This document shows, in pieces, positions 40,464 through 50,707 of a stretch of 56,300 nucleotides of DNA. Position numbers and translations under genes: made by a program. Numbering within the stretch: the first letter of the stretch is position 1; the number at the start of each line of letters is the position of its first letter. Location of the stretch: contig NZ_WTCQ01000005.1 of the NCBI RefSeq assembly GCF_015356765.1, forward strand, positions 1 through 56,300, given 5' to 3'. The DNA is from Candidatus Clavichlamydia salmonicola. GTDB lineage: Bacteria > Chlamydiota > Chlamydiia > Chlamydiales > Chlamydiaceae. The notes beneath the pieces are model-generated. The model was not told the origin of the DNA and did not search any database. It worked only from the letters and a program-made list of their open reading frames with translations.

Positions 40464-40555
40464 AAGAACCCATTTATAATTTTATTCTTAATCTCATAAA
40501 AACGGAAAAATTATCTAAAAGATGTAAGTATATTTTACTTAATAATTTCTAAAAA

Positions 40556-40561
40556 TATATG
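40556..40561 (+). promoter_or_regulatory. TATATG five bases before the ATG of the 40567 gene
   Basis: A -10-like hexamer with the same N5 distance to ATG as in the genes at 36451, 44736 and 48334. It is a weaker match than TATAAT and I see no clear -35. Confidence 0.3.
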
Positions 40562-40566
40562 TAGCT

Positions 40567-42189
40567 ATGTCCCTTTCAATTGATCCCTTTACAGTGAAAG
40601 TCGTTCTTATAGAAAAAAATAACGCATTCATAATTTGTAATGAAGATACACAAGCAAAAAATAACGCAGAAAAAAAAATACATTTAAAAGACTTAGTGGA
40701 AAAAATTAAACATGCTGCCATTAAAAAGTTTTCTGTTATACATACGCTCTATCCTACCCCTTCTCTAGTAACAGATCCTTTTCATCCTTTACCATCTAAT
40801 CAAGACTTAATATCTTTAGCTCAACAATTACGTGAATGGATAGAAGAAAATAAATCTATACTCTTAGCATCTTATGGGACATCATTCTGCGAAGAACTTA
40901 CTAAGTCTTTAACCATAAACACCCATATAGCTATACCAAGCTCACAATTAACCATGCAAGAAACAAGTGAGCAGATATCTAAAGGCAAATGGCCTAAAAA
41001 AAGATGGCGTAACGAATACACCCAGGAAGATACTTCTGCACCAAAAAAACCTAAAATATCTTCTGAAGCTTCTAACATCATAGAAAAATCTACTTTCCTC
41101 CATTGCCCCTATATTGTAAAAGAGATTTTTATGCTTGATAATGATGTATTTACGATGAGACCCACTACCATTGAAAATCTTGAAGAATGGATTAACTCTA
41201 CTCATCAACATATTGGTAAAATTATAACAAATAATGAAATGTTATTTGTAAATTCAACAGCTGATACTTCTGCATTACAATATGAAACATTAAGTACTTT
41301 AAGAAAATTTACTCTTGACTCTCTTGTTCATTTCTTAGAACAAAATCTATCCCTTTATAATAATCTTTCCAGCCCAGACACACAAAGACAGCTCTATCAA
41401 GCTCACCTTATATTATCAACAGACTTAAAAAATGCTATTGAAGAGCTTGGCAATGCTGGCTTGCCACTTCCTTTAGAAAAGGGTATCGAAAAAAAAGCTC
41501 CCATTTCAACAACAAAGGAAGTTTATCTTGTTGGATATCAAGAAACCTTAAATATATTATCAAAGACACTTGATGCCACTAAAATAGACTACATTAATCC
41601 TATATCAACCTTTACAGATTTATCAAGTAAAGTAGAATCTATAAAAAAAATTTCCCTTCCCTTAGTTAAGTTTAAACCTAATTTCATAACGCTCTTAAAG
41701 AATAATCATGTATATTATATAAAAATTTATCACACATGTTCTACAAGAAAATATGAAATTATTGCAGCAATGTATCGCCATGCAAAAAAAATTCAGCACC
41801 ACCTAGACAACATGTTTAAACAAACAATACTCCCTCGAATGAAATATCAAGGCCAACAGTTCAACAATGCTTCTTTATTCTTAGCACTACTCTATCATGG
41901 AACGACCTACAACCACTCTTTACTAGAACAGTACTTCGCTAACACCTTTAAGAAAAATTTTAAAAATTTTACTCTTACACAATACAATAGCACTCTCTTA
42001 GAACTAAATGTAGCCCGGTCAAATATTCAGAATTATTGGAATTCTTTCAACGCTACAATACCTATTCCTAAGTTAGAATATCTTGAGCATCCTTTATCCA
42101 AAGAAATGCTACTTTTGTATGAAAATTTACCAACACACATCATTGCTCGCTCTGAAAAGGAAATTAAAAATATGAAAAATTACCATTGA
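40567..42189 (+). CDS. Internally deleted INPF-family protein, A-NLS-B-R2
   Basis: 540 residues. A (SLSIDPFTVKVVL, with Asp for the usual Asn of INPF), K145-R146, 13 residues, K160-K161-P-K163, and B (from about 177, YIVKEIFMLDNDVFTM) are normal. After B, R1 and nearly all of L are missing. The text resumes at VGYQETLNILSKTL, which is the very end of L, and runs into R2 (from about 375, FITLLKNNHVYYIKIY ... PRMKYQG ... LLYHGTTYN ... PIPKLEYLEHPL). The frame is intact across the junction, so a shortened but orderly protein is made. The YC/HH and CNDNSW motifs are therefore dispensable, or lost, in this member. Confidence 0.82.
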   Translation: MSLSIDPFTVKVVLIEKNNAFIICNEDTQAKNNAEKKIHLKDLVEKIKHAAIKKFSVIHTLYPTPSLVTDPFHPLPSNQDLISLAQQLREWIEENKSILLASYGTSFCEELTKSLTINTHIAIPSSQLTMQETSEQISKGKWPKKRWRNEYTQEDTSAPKKPKISSEASNIIEKSTFLHCPYIVKEIFMLDNDVFTMRPTTIENLEEWINSTHQHIGKIITNNEMLFVNSTADTSALQYETLSTLRKFTLDSLVHFLEQNLSLYNNLSSPDTQRQLYQAHLILSTDLKNAIEELGNAGLPLPLEKGIEKKAPISTTKEVYLVGYQETLNILSKTLDATKIDYINPISTFTDLSSKVESIKKISLPLVKFKPNFITLLKNNHVYYIKIYHTCSTRKYEIIAAMYRHAKKIQHHLDNMFKQTILPRMKYQGQQFNNASLFLALLYHGTTYNHSLLEQYFANTFKKNFKNFTLTQYNSTLLELNVARSNIQNYWNSFNATIPIPKLEYLEHPLSKEMLLLYENLPTHIIARSEKEIKNMKNYH

Positions 42190-42203
42190 AATGTAACTAT
42201 ATT

Positions 42204-42231
42204 TTGAATGAAAAACTTAAGTTATTATGAT
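42204..42231 (+). promoter_or_regulatory. Promoter of the 42237 gene
   Basis: TTGAAT at 42204-42209, 16-base spacer, TATGAT at 42226-42231, then five bases and the ATG. Of the N5-spaced group this one also has a reasonable -35, which makes a leaderless or near-leaderless transcript more credible. Confidence 0.5.
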
Positions 42232-42236
42232 TTATT

Positions 42237-44651
42237 ATGTCAGCCTCTATAAATCCCCTTGCCCTCAAAGCTATCCTTATAGAACAAGAAAAACATTTAC
42301 TTATTTGTCCTCAACATCCAAAAATAACCCAAGATTCTGAGCATCTACAACAGCATCTTCAACATTTAGTAACACAAATAAGACAGGCAGCTCTTCAAGG
42401 ATACTCTTTTAACCATGTTACACTCAGCTCTTCTTTGAATACGCATAGACATTCAGAAAGTTGTTCATTTATTCAAACTATTACATCTTTTGCGCAAGAA
42501 CTTAGTACTTGGATAAAAACTCAAGAATTCCTCCTTATTTCATCTTGTGGATTATCTTTTTATAACCATATTTCTGAGTCATTAAATTTAAACCCTCCTT
42601 CATTTTCTGCGCCTGCCTTGCCTTTAAAAGCCGCTCCCTCTAGCTCTATGCCAATAAATCCAAAAAAACGATGGAGAACTCAGCATGCTCTAGAAGAGAG
42701 CTCTTCTGCACCTAAAAAAATTAAAGAATCTTCTACAGAAAAGGTTGATTATTTTGTTAAAGAACTAGTCATGCTTGAAAAAAATATTTTTATACTTTCT
42801 CCCATAATTACCCATGATCTGGAAGAGTGGTTTAATATTACACATGAGAATATAGGAAAAATTTTAACCAATTTTGATATTGTATTACTAGCCACAAAAG
42901 AAGATGTTAAGGGGCTACCATTTGAAACATTAACTAATTTAAGACAGTTTACACTTGAATCTCTTTTAAAATTCTTGTATGAACACAATTCACTCATTAA
43001 TCAAATTCCTGATCCAGAAATTAAAAGAACAGCCTCTTTATCACATCTAACACTAACAAAAGACTTAACAGATGCTCTTCAAGAGCTTTCTGCTTGTATA
43101 GAAAGCCGCTCATCAGATAGCGATCTTCTGGAAGTTAGTTCTCCAGCAAGTGAACCAAAATCTTTAGCAGACAAATCAATCAAAAAAATTAATAAATTAC
43201 GATCCATAATAAGCTCTCAAGAAGCTGATTCCAATGAAGAATGGTTTGTAGGAATACGAGTGTCAGAAACATCCTTTTTTCTCTCATCTAAAAAAGATAT
43301 CATTAATTGCTATGAATTTAAAATATTTTTAAAGCAAATAGTACAGGCTAGCTCATTATCCACATACAACTCTAAACAAAATATACCTAATATAGAAAAA
43401 TCTGCCTTGCATAACTTTATTAATGTTTTAACTACTTTATACCATATAGTTCAAAGAAATAAATATCTCTTTAATGAAAGGCATGGTGTTTCTCATAAAC
43501 TAGACGAATCTATAAACTCTACTTTAGCCTTATTGAATCAAAAATATTGCGAACATTTAGGAGAAGTAGCAAACCCTTCATCTCATCATCTTCACCTAAA
43601 AGGTTTACTTGTCTCTCCCTCTAATCCTCCAGGTCCTATTATAAAAGACGCCTGTATCTCATATATTAGCATCTACTCTGCTTGCGCTAACACAAACATT
43701 ATAAGAATCAAAAAAACTGTAATTACAACGCCAGTACAGGCATCTTATAAAAATGTTCAACTTTGGTTAAAAAGCTTAAAAAAACACCAAGAACGCATTT
43801 TATTAACTATTAAAAATCTTCATACAACTGTTACATACTTACAATGCAATGATAACTCTTGGCCTTTATACCATCCGCAAGACATATCTGTGTCCCCTAT
43901 AAAATTGATAGAAACAATGATAAGCATCTCTAAATATAATTACAAAAGTTGCACAGCTGCTTTTCAAGAATGCTCTAATCCTGATACTGAAGCGAATCAA
44001 TTTGGCCATAACCAAAGTAAAGAAATATTATCATCAATCCTTCAAGCACTTGAGGATGCTCTAAAAGATCTTCTAAACAATAAAACCTCTCAAGAAAGTA
44101 CTATATTTAAACCTCAGGTTATAGAAAAAATAATACCTCCTTCTTTAAGTATCCCACAAGTTTCATTCTTTTCGATAACTAGACCTGATGAAGGGTATCA
44201 TGTAGGAATACATCAGATAGTATCTTCAAGAAAATATGAAGCTTTACGGTCTATTTTTCATCATACAAAAAAAACAGCGCGTTACATAAAAAATATACTG
44301 ACACAGAAATGTCTTCCTAAAATCAAACATAAAGAGACAAAAATAAAAAACCTCTCTCTTTTCATCTCTTTGTTATATTGGGGACTTGATTATAACAAGG
44401 CATTTTTAAAGAGTATCCATAATAAAACTTACAAAAAAGACCACCACAAATCAGAAAACTACTACTTCTCAAGTCTTAATTGTCTAACGCAATCTCAAGA
44501 GCAATTATTACAAAAATTAAAACAAGATTCTTTACAAGACTTTGTTACTCCTCTTACGAGCATTAATCAACCTATAGCTCAAGAGATATTAAACTTGTGG
44601 AAAAATATACCTTCTACTAATCAAACAAAGCCTAGCAATGAATCTAACTAA
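42237..44651 (+). CDS. INPF-family protein, A-NLS-B-R1-L-R2
   Basis: 804 residues. A begins SASINPLALKAIL (Leu for Phe in INPF). The NLS-like motif is K144-R145, 14 residues, K160-K161-I-K163. B begins YFVKELVMLEKNIFIL. A Ser/Asp-rich segment precedes R1, which has QKYC (Cys438) and SHHLHL. L has QCNDNSW (Cys537); the motif after it is FGHNQSKEIL in place of HPGYxET. R2 has FFSITRPDEGYHV and YWGLDYN. This is a typical full-length member; function unknown. Confidence 0.85.
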   Translation: MSASINPLALKAILIEQEKHLLICPQHPKITQDSEHLQQHLQHLVTQIRQAALQGYSFNHVTLSSSLNTHRHSESCSFIQTITSFAQELSTWIKTQEFLLISSCGLSFYNHISESLNLNPPSFSAPALPLKAAPSSSMPINPKKRWRTQHALEESSSAPKKIKESSTEKVDYFVKELVMLEKNIFILSPIITHDLEEWFNITHENIGKILTNFDIVLLATKEDVKGLPFETLTNLRQFTLESLLKFLYEHNSLINQIPDPEIKRTASLSHLTLTKDLTDALQELSACIESRSSDSDLLEVSSPASEPKSLADKSIKKINKLRSIISSQEADSNEEWFVGIRVSETSFFLSSKKDIINCYEFKIFLKQIVQASSLSTYNSKQNIPNIEKSALHNFINVLTTLYHIVQRNKYLFNERHGVSHKLDESINSTLALLNQKYCEHLGEVANPSSHHLHLKGLLVSPSNPPGPIIKDACISYISIYSACANTNIIRIKKTVITTPVQASYKNVQLWLKSLKKHQERILLTIKNLHTTVTYLQCNDNSWPLYHPQDISVSPIKLIETMISISKYNYKSCTAAFQECSNPDTEANQFGHNQSKEILSSILQALEDALKDLLNNKTSQESTIFKPQVIEKIIPPSLSIPQVSFFSITRPDEGYHVGIHQIVSSRKYEALRSIFHHTKKTARYIKNILTQKCLPKIKHKETKIKNLSLFISLLYWGLDYNKAFLKSIHNKTYKKDHHKSENYYFSSLNCLTQSQEQLLQKLKQDSLQDFVTPLTSINQPIAQEILNLWKNIPSTNQTKPSNESN

Positions 44652-44724
44652 CCCTTTAGCCCATATAAAGAAAAACTTCATATGCTATAAAAATATTATT
44701 TTGATAAACCACATTCAAAACAAA

Positions 44725-44730
44725 TATAAT
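44725..44730 (+). promoter_or_regulatory. TATAAT five bases before the ATG of the 44736 gene
   Basis: Perfect -10 hexamer, spacing N5 to ATG 44736. The 84-base gap to the previous gene contains no Shine-Dalgarno. Confidence 0.45.
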
Positions 44731-44735
44731 GAATT

Positions 44736-47222
44736 ATGATCATTCCTATTAATCCATTTTCTATTCAGACCATTCTTGTGAAGCAAGACACCACTATCTT
44801 ACTCATACATAGAAATCTAGTTTTACAAGATACACATGAAAAACAAGATCATTTACATAACTTAGCTCATCAGGTCCGACAAGCAGCAATACAAGGATAT
44901 TCTTTGTCCAATGCTTGTCTATCTACAAAATCTACAAAAACTGGATACACACACCCTTTATCTTTTACACAAAACTTATCAATACTCGCTCAACAACTTA
45001 AGACATGGCTACAAGAAAATAATCAAACTCTTATATCATCATTTGGAGGAACATTTTATCAAAAGATCCTACAATCATTAGATTTAGAAGCACCTATTGT
45101 ACCCACGCATTCAGTCTCTCCCACACCCCAATCACAAAATCCAAAAAAAAGATGGCGCATGGCATATGAAAAAGCCTCTATGTCTCCTCCAAAACAAGCT
45201 AAAATGGATCCAGAAAAACATGCTTTCCCTTCGGACTCTTCCCAAGTTATTACACTTGCTCTTGAAAAAATGCCCAGCTTTTTAACCACTGATATTACCA
45301 TGCTTCAAGAATCTGTATTCACATTTATACAAAAAGAAACTTATGATCTTGAAGCATGGATCACAAAGACACACCAACAAGTCGCAAATGTCATCACCAA
45401 TTCAGACATTTTCTTTGTTAACTCAGAATCAGAAATATCATCTATTCCATATATAAAACCAGGTCACTTAAGAAAAATTACGCTAAAATCACTTTTACAA
45501 TTTATGGAACAACACCTTCATTTATTAAATAATATTTTTGACTCAGACATTAAAAAAGAAGCTCATTCATCTCACATAACATTAATAAAAGATTTAAAAA
45601 TTGCTCTGCAATACACTCAACAATGCCTTCATATTTCTAATGAATCTCAAAGTCCTGTATTAGAAAAATCTACTAATTTAAAAATGGCAACGCTCAAAAA
45701 ATCCCCTTGCATTATCGCTAAAAGATTTAAAAAATTAAGCACCCCTAAAATTTTTAAGCAAATTTTACCTGAACATTACTTTATTGGACTTCGTTGTCTA
45801 GCTTCTTGTTTCTCTTTATCATCTAAAGCCTCTATATATTCTATCCAAAAATTTAGAAATTTTTTAAAAATTGTATATAAAGCAAGTAAACTAAGCTCTT
45901 ATGCTTCTAATACAACAATACCTAATATTAGCAATAACATTTCGCATGATAGACTTACCTCACTTAAAACTTTATACCACATAGTACATCGCAATTTTTA
46001 TTGCTTTCCAAAACTTCATCATTTAACAACAAATTTAAAATCTTTAGAACAAGCTGTATTAGAAACCCTGTCCTTTCTTAACTCAGAATATTGTTCTGAA
46101 ATTGGCTTTAACCCTGACCCCTTGCATCATCATGATGACTTACTCGTTTCTCTTATATCTGACAACAATCTCCCTTCCCCGATATTCAAAAAATCATCCC
46201 TTTCTTATATCAGCATATACCCCCATCCAAATAACCATAACGTCTTGCTCATTAAAAAGATCCTTCTACAAACACCCATTAATAACAAAAAACAAGCACT
46301 TACAACTTGGTTAAAAAGTTTATCAAAACACAAGTTGCGTCTGATTAATGCAATTAAACAATCCCAACATCAATCTATATACCTAAAATGTAATGATAAT
46401 TCTTGGCCACTAGATCATGACACTCGCTCTCTAAAAACCCATAAAACCTTATTACCTGTACTAAAAAAAATTTCTCTTCATAATTTAAAAACCTGTCTCC
46501 ATCACTTTAAAAGCAACTCTGAGCTAGATGATAAAGTCTTAAGCCTTGGTAGAGAAAACACTGAACAGATCCTGACATCTATTATAGATATATTAAACAA
46601 TCCTAATCCCGCACTTCCATCTTCCCCTCAAGATTCACTAACTTCAACACCTCTCATGTTAATGTCTAGAGAAAATGATCTAACAAATTCTTTTCAATTT
46701 TTCTCGATTTTTAGGCCTGATACTGACTATGTAATTAATATTCATTCAGTATTTACAAATCTAAAACTTCATAATATAAAAAGCCTCTTCTGCCATGCAA
46801 AAAAAACTACTCATCATGTAAAAAATATGCTCTCTTTTGAAAGGGCAATAAACATTCAATATAATCAACACATCATAACTGACGTCAACCTTTGCATACC
46901 CTTAATATATTGGGGGGTTCAATACAATCATGTATTGCTGCAAACTAATTATGAAGACACCTTTTCGTTAAAAAAAAAACATATGACTCAAGCAAAATAT
47001 AACAACACGCTTTTTGAATTAGAAAAAATTCAAACCTTCCTTTTAGAAGAATGGAAAAAGAGAACATCTGAAAACACCCCTGTAACCCCTCTTAATGACC
47101 TTAAACATCCTTTGCAAAATTCCTTAACCATTCTTTATAAAGAATTAGAAATAAAAATTATGGACCAATTAAAAAATTATCAAAAAAATATTGATAAATT
47201 AACGCAATTGGAAATCACTTGA
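44736..47222 (+). CDS. INPF-family protein, A-NLS-B-R1-L-R2
   Basis: 828 residues. A begins IIPINPFSIQTIL and ends ISSFGGTFYQKILQSL. The basic motif is K138-R139, 13 residues, K153-Q-A-K156; a second Lys/Arg-rich patch (KRFKKLSTPK) lies between B and R1. B begins TTDITMLQESVFTFI. R1 contains NSEYC (Cys453) and HHHDDL; L contains KCNDNSW (Cys552). R2 contains YWGVQYN and ends with an extra Lys-rich tail. The next gene copy downstream is a pseudogene. Function unknown. Confidence 0.85.
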   Translation: MIIPINPFSIQTILVKQDTTILLIHRNLVLQDTHEKQDHLHNLAHQVRQAAIQGYSLSNACLSTKSTKTGYTHPLSFTQNLSILAQQLKTWLQENNQTLISSFGGTFYQKILQSLDLEAPIVPTHSVSPTPQSQNPKKRWRMAYEKASMSPPKQAKMDPEKHAFPSDSSQVITLALEKMPSFLTTDITMLQESVFTFIQKETYDLEAWITKTHQQVANVITNSDIFFVNSESEISSIPYIKPGHLRKITLKSLLQFMEQHLHLLNNIFDSDIKKEAHSSHITLIKDLKIALQYTQQCLHISNESQSPVLEKSTNLKMATLKKSPCIIAKRFKKLSTPKIFKQILPEHYFIGLRCLASCFSLSSKASIYSIQKFRNFLKIVYKASKLSSYASNTTIPNISNNISHDRLTSLKTLYHIVHRNFYCFPKLHHLTTNLKSLEQAVLETLSFLNSEYCSEIGFNPDPLHHHDDLLVSLISDNNLPSPIFKKSSLSYISIYPHPNNHNVLLIKKILLQTPINNKKQALTTWLKSLSKHKLRLINAIKQSQHQSIYLKCNDNSWPLDHDTRSLKTHKTLLPVLKKISLHNLKTCLHHFKSNSELDDKVLSLGRENTEQILTSIIDILNNPNPALPSSPQDSLTSTPLMLMSRENDLTNSFQFFSIFRPDTDYVINIHSVFTNLKLHNIKSLFCHAKKTTHHVKNMLSFERAINIQYNQHIITDVNLCIPLIYWGVQYNHVLLQTNYEDTFSLKKKHMTQAKYNNTLFELEKIQTFLLEEWKKRTSENTPVTPLNDLKHPLQNSLTILYKELEIKIMDQLKNYQKNIDKLTQLEIT

Positions 47223-47276
47223 AAATATGTTAGAACATTTTAGCTAATACTTTGCTCTTATTTCATATAATCCATC

Positions 47277-48265
47277 ATGTCATCCTCTATAAATCCTTTT
47301 ACTTTTGAAGCTATTCTTTTAGAGAAAGATTAATGTCTTCTTCTTGTTCTACAGAAGCTAGATAAACAAAACTCTCTTCAATCACAACAGCATCATTTAC
47401 ATAATCTAGTCTCTCAGGTTAGATAAGCAATCCTTCAGCAATACTCTCTTACTTCTACAACAATGACATTGTCTTCTTTATTTTCTATACAAAATTTAAC
47501 AATGTTAGTTGAGCAAATTATATACATAGATTCAAAGACATAAATATTTTCTCAAAAAGTCTTTTGGAGCCCTTTTTTTACATTTACTAAAAAAGTAGCT
47601 ATAAGCCTTGAAGACTGGTTTATTAGCACTCATCAACAAGTTGGTGATATCATTACTAACTTTGACTTTGTATTTGTAAATGCAGAGATAGACATACTCG
47701 CTCTTCCATTTGAGACCCTTGCTAATGCAAGAGAATTTACTTTACGCGCTCTTTTACATTTTATGCAGGAGCACTAATATCTTTTAGGCAATCTTAAAAA
47801 TTTACCAACTCAAAAAGAAGCTTCTTTATCACACTTAACATTAATGAAAGATATCGAAGTTGCTCTTAATGAACTCTTACATATACCTCCCCCCCCCCAT
47901 CACACCTTCCAATAGCCCTAGATCAATAGCGTATAGCAATCCTAACCTTAATTTTTTAAATAGAGAAAAAAGCACTCCTCCAGCATCTTATTTTTTTGGA
48001 TAAAGAACAATATACTAAATCTTCCTATAGTAATAGCCTTGCTGTATTGGTGGTCCATTTACGCTAAAAACTTGTCAAGACTATTTTATAAAGGCACTTT
48101 TAGAAAAAAAATAAATAATGTTTCTCGAAAAAATTATGAACTAGTTCTATCTGAACCTTCTCTGAATAAAATTTCTCACCCCCTTAAGAGAATCTTTTCA
48201 TTTTCTTCATGACCAACTAGAAATAAAAATCATCCAAAAGGTATTGACAACAGAACATAGTTGAA
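47277..48265 (+). pseudogene. Decayed INPF-family gene
   Basis: ATG 47277 (TATAAT at 47266-47271, N5 spacing) opens SSSINPFTFEAILLEKD and stops at codon 19. The same frame continues past the stop with CLLLVLQKL and HLHNLVSQVR. After a deletion of the A end and linker, B is readable (SLEDWFISTHQQVGDIITNF, FETLANAREFTLRALLHFMQ). A run of ten C (47889-47898) follows. R1 and L are gone, and part of R2 remains (IALLYWWSIYAKNLSRLFYK, ISHPLKRIFSF). It is closest to the intact gene just downstream. The promoter-like element is intact although the gene is dead. Confidence 0.85.
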
Positions 48266-48322
48266 AATTACTTAAAAAGTATGATAAGATAGTTTGGCTA
48301 ATAATGCCTCCATATCTTTTTC

Positions 48323-48328
48323 TATAAT
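48323..48328 (+). promoter_or_regulatory. TATAAT five bases before the ATG of the 48334 gene
   Basis: Perfect -10 hexamer with N5 to ATG, the same arrangement as before the adjacent pseudogene. A convincing -35 at 16-18 bases is not visible. Confidence 0.45.
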
Positions 48329-48333
48329 TCATT

Positions 48334-50667
48334 ATGTCATCTTTAATAAATCCTTTTTCTTTTCAAGCTATTCTAGTAAAGCCAACTCAATGTCTTCTTC
48401 TTGTTCCAGAAAATTTAGAAAAAAAATCTCCTCCATTACAACAAAATCACCTACATAACTTAGTCTGTAAGGTTAGAGAAGCAACTCTTAAAAAATATTC
48501 TCTTATGAGTACTCTTCATTCTTCAACAATTATGTCTGAGCCCTTATCTTCTATAAAAAATTTAACAATGTTAGTTGAGCAATTACATGTATGGATGCAA
48601 CAACATAAAAATGTTCTTAAGAACTCTTTCGGGGGACCTTTTTGCGAAAAAATTTCCCAAGCTTTAGATATAAGCACCCCTTCTTCGTCATTAGATTTAT
48701 GTAATACTCCTGCGATCAAACAGCACCCTCCAAAAAAAAGATGGCAGCTGCAGCATGCAGAAGAAGAATTCTCTCCCTTATTAAAAAAAGCTAAAAAATC
48801 CATCGAAGAAAGCTCCTCTATTATCTCTCCAGAATCTTTCTTAAAAACTGAAGGTTATCTAGTTCAAGAAATTGTAATGCTCCAGGATTCTGTTTTTACA
48901 TTTACTACAAGAAAAGTTCCTCTTATTGAAGACTGGGTCATGAGTTCTCATCAACAAATTGGAAATATTATCACCAATTCTCATCTTGTTTTTGTAGATT
49001 CTTCTCAAGATATCTCTGCTCTTCAACATAAAACTGCTCATAACCTAAGAAGATCTACTCTTAAAGCACTTTTACCATTTATGACTCAAATTCACGATCT
49101 AACAAAAAATATAAAAGATCCTGATCTACGAAAAGAAACATTTTCCTCTCACATAACATTATTAGAAGATATTCATGTTTCACTAAAAGAAATAAAGGAA
49201 AAATCCATTGCCATTTTGCCAATTAACAGCCCCAAAGTTCCTATCATATCTCCTAAAAATAAGATAAGAAAATATAAACTTGTTCCAAAAGAAAATTTTT
49301 TTATTAATGTTCGCTCATTAGCTCATCGTTTCTTGTTATCACCTAAAGCCTCCATGCAACACAGCAACAAATACAAACATTTTTTAAAAATTGTAGAAAA
49401 AGCAAGCCTATCTGACTCATATAACTCCAGCAATAATCTCCCAGATATTATAAGAACAGTATCAAAGGATAAAAAATTAGCTCTTACAGCATTATACTAT
49501 GTGACTCATAGAAATTTATACTGCTTTACAATGGCTTTTCCTTTTTTTGCTCGTTTAAAATTGTTACAACAACTTACTCAAGAAACATTAAATTTACTTA
49601 ACAAAAAATACTGTGAAGCAATAAACCATGAAGCAGATCCTTTAAATCATAATAAAGACCTTCTTGTCTCGCTTGTATCTCCAACTAATCCACCAAAACC
49701 TATTCAAAAAATTAAACAGATGTCTTTCATAAGCGTGTTTCCATGCTCAGTAAATAAAAATTCGTTTTATACAAAAATAACCTCTATTGTTACCCCTATA
49801 AAGACTTCATATGGACAACTTAAATATTGGCTCCTTAGCTTAAAAAAACATCAACAACGACTAGCTTTTATCATTGCTTTAGCAAAAAAAAACCCCATAT
49901 ATCTTACATGCAAAAATGATTCATGGAAATTAGAGCACAATGTAACTAATACAATTTCTCTAAATGATTTATTAGCTACCCTAACAGCGATATCTCAACA
50001 TAATTTAAACACATGTATGCTTCAGTTTAGAGATGGTATTGATGATATAAATAAAAAAATTTTACTCCCAGGTCATGAAAAAACTGAAAAAATCTTATCC
50101 TCTATAATAAAAATGTGCGAACATGCAGACAATATAAGCACACCTATATTAGAAAAAATACGCCCTACCAAAAACTGTAAAAATACATCTTCCATACCTC
50201 TTATGCAGCTGCTATCTATTTTTAGACCAGGAACTGGATATACATTATCTATTCATTCAGTAAGTATACAAATCAAAATGGATAACATCAGCACATGCTT
50301 GTCTCATGCAAAAAAAATACTCTATCACATAAAAAATATTTTTCAAGACTCTACATTTCCAAAAATAGAATATAATCATCAGGTCATTCTAGACCCTTGT
50401 GTCTTTATACCTTTAGTGTATTGGGGAATCAAATATAATATTGCTTGCTTAAAACTCCGCTGTAAAGAAACCTTTTTTACAACTAAAACTCAAACATCTA
50501 AAAAACAATATACGCAAGCGTTGACATTTTTTGACAAGCTTCAAGATGAATTATTAAAAGAATGGCATACACGAACCTCTTTGACAACTCCTATAAGTCC
50601 CCTTTCTGAAATATCTCATCCTTTACAAAACACCTTATCTATTCTTTTTCAGAAATTAGAATCATAA
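48334..50667 (+). CDS. INPF-family protein, A-NLS-B-R1-L-R2
   Basis: 777 residues, the shortest full-architecture member. A begins SSLINPFSFQAIL and ends NSFGGPFCEKISQAL. The NLS-like motif is K135-R136, 14 residues, K151-K152-A-K154-K155. B begins YLVQEIVMLQDSVFTF. R1 has NKKYC (Cys427), but the His pair is His-Asn (NHNKDL). L has TCKNDSW (Cys526) with the Asn and Asp order changed. R2 contains YWGIKYN and stops soon after HPLQNTL. Its N-terminus and upstream region closely match the pseudogene at 47277, so the two are a recent tandem pair. Function unknown. Confidence 0.85.
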   Translation: MSSLINPFSFQAILVKPTQCLLLVPENLEKKSPPLQQNHLHNLVCKVREATLKKYSLMSTLHSSTIMSEPLSSIKNLTMLVEQLHVWMQQHKNVLKNSFGGPFCEKISQALDISTPSSSLDLCNTPAIKQHPPKKRWQLQHAEEEFSPLLKKAKKSIEESSSIISPESFLKTEGYLVQEIVMLQDSVFTFTTRKVPLIEDWVMSSHQQIGNIITNSHLVFVDSSQDISALQHKTAHNLRRSTLKALLPFMTQIHDLTKNIKDPDLRKETFSSHITLLEDIHVSLKEIKEKSIAILPINSPKVPIISPKNKIRKYKLVPKENFFINVRSLAHRFLLSPKASMQHSNKYKHFLKIVEKASLSDSYNSSNNLPDIIRTVSKDKKLALTALYYVTHRNLYCFTMAFPFFARLKLLQQLTQETLNLLNKKYCEAINHEADPLNHNKDLLVSLVSPTNPPKPIQKIKQMSFISVFPCSVNKNSFYTKITSIVTPIKTSYGQLKYWLLSLKKHQQRLAFIIALAKKNPIYLTCKNDSWKLEHNVTNTISLNDLLATLTAISQHNLNTCMLQFRDGIDDINKKILLPGHEKTEKILSSIIKMCEHADNISTPILEKIRPTKNCKNTSSIPLMQLLSIFRPGTGYTLSIHSVSIQIKMDNISTCLSHAKKILYHIKNIFQDSTFPKIEYNHQVILDPCVFIPLVYWGIKYNIACLKLRCKETFFTTKTQTSKKQYTQALTFFDKLQDELLKEWHTRTSLTTPISPLSEISHPLQNTLSILFQKLES

Positions 50668-50707
50668 TTTATAAATAAATCAAAATCATTTTTAAAAAAA
50701 ATTTATT

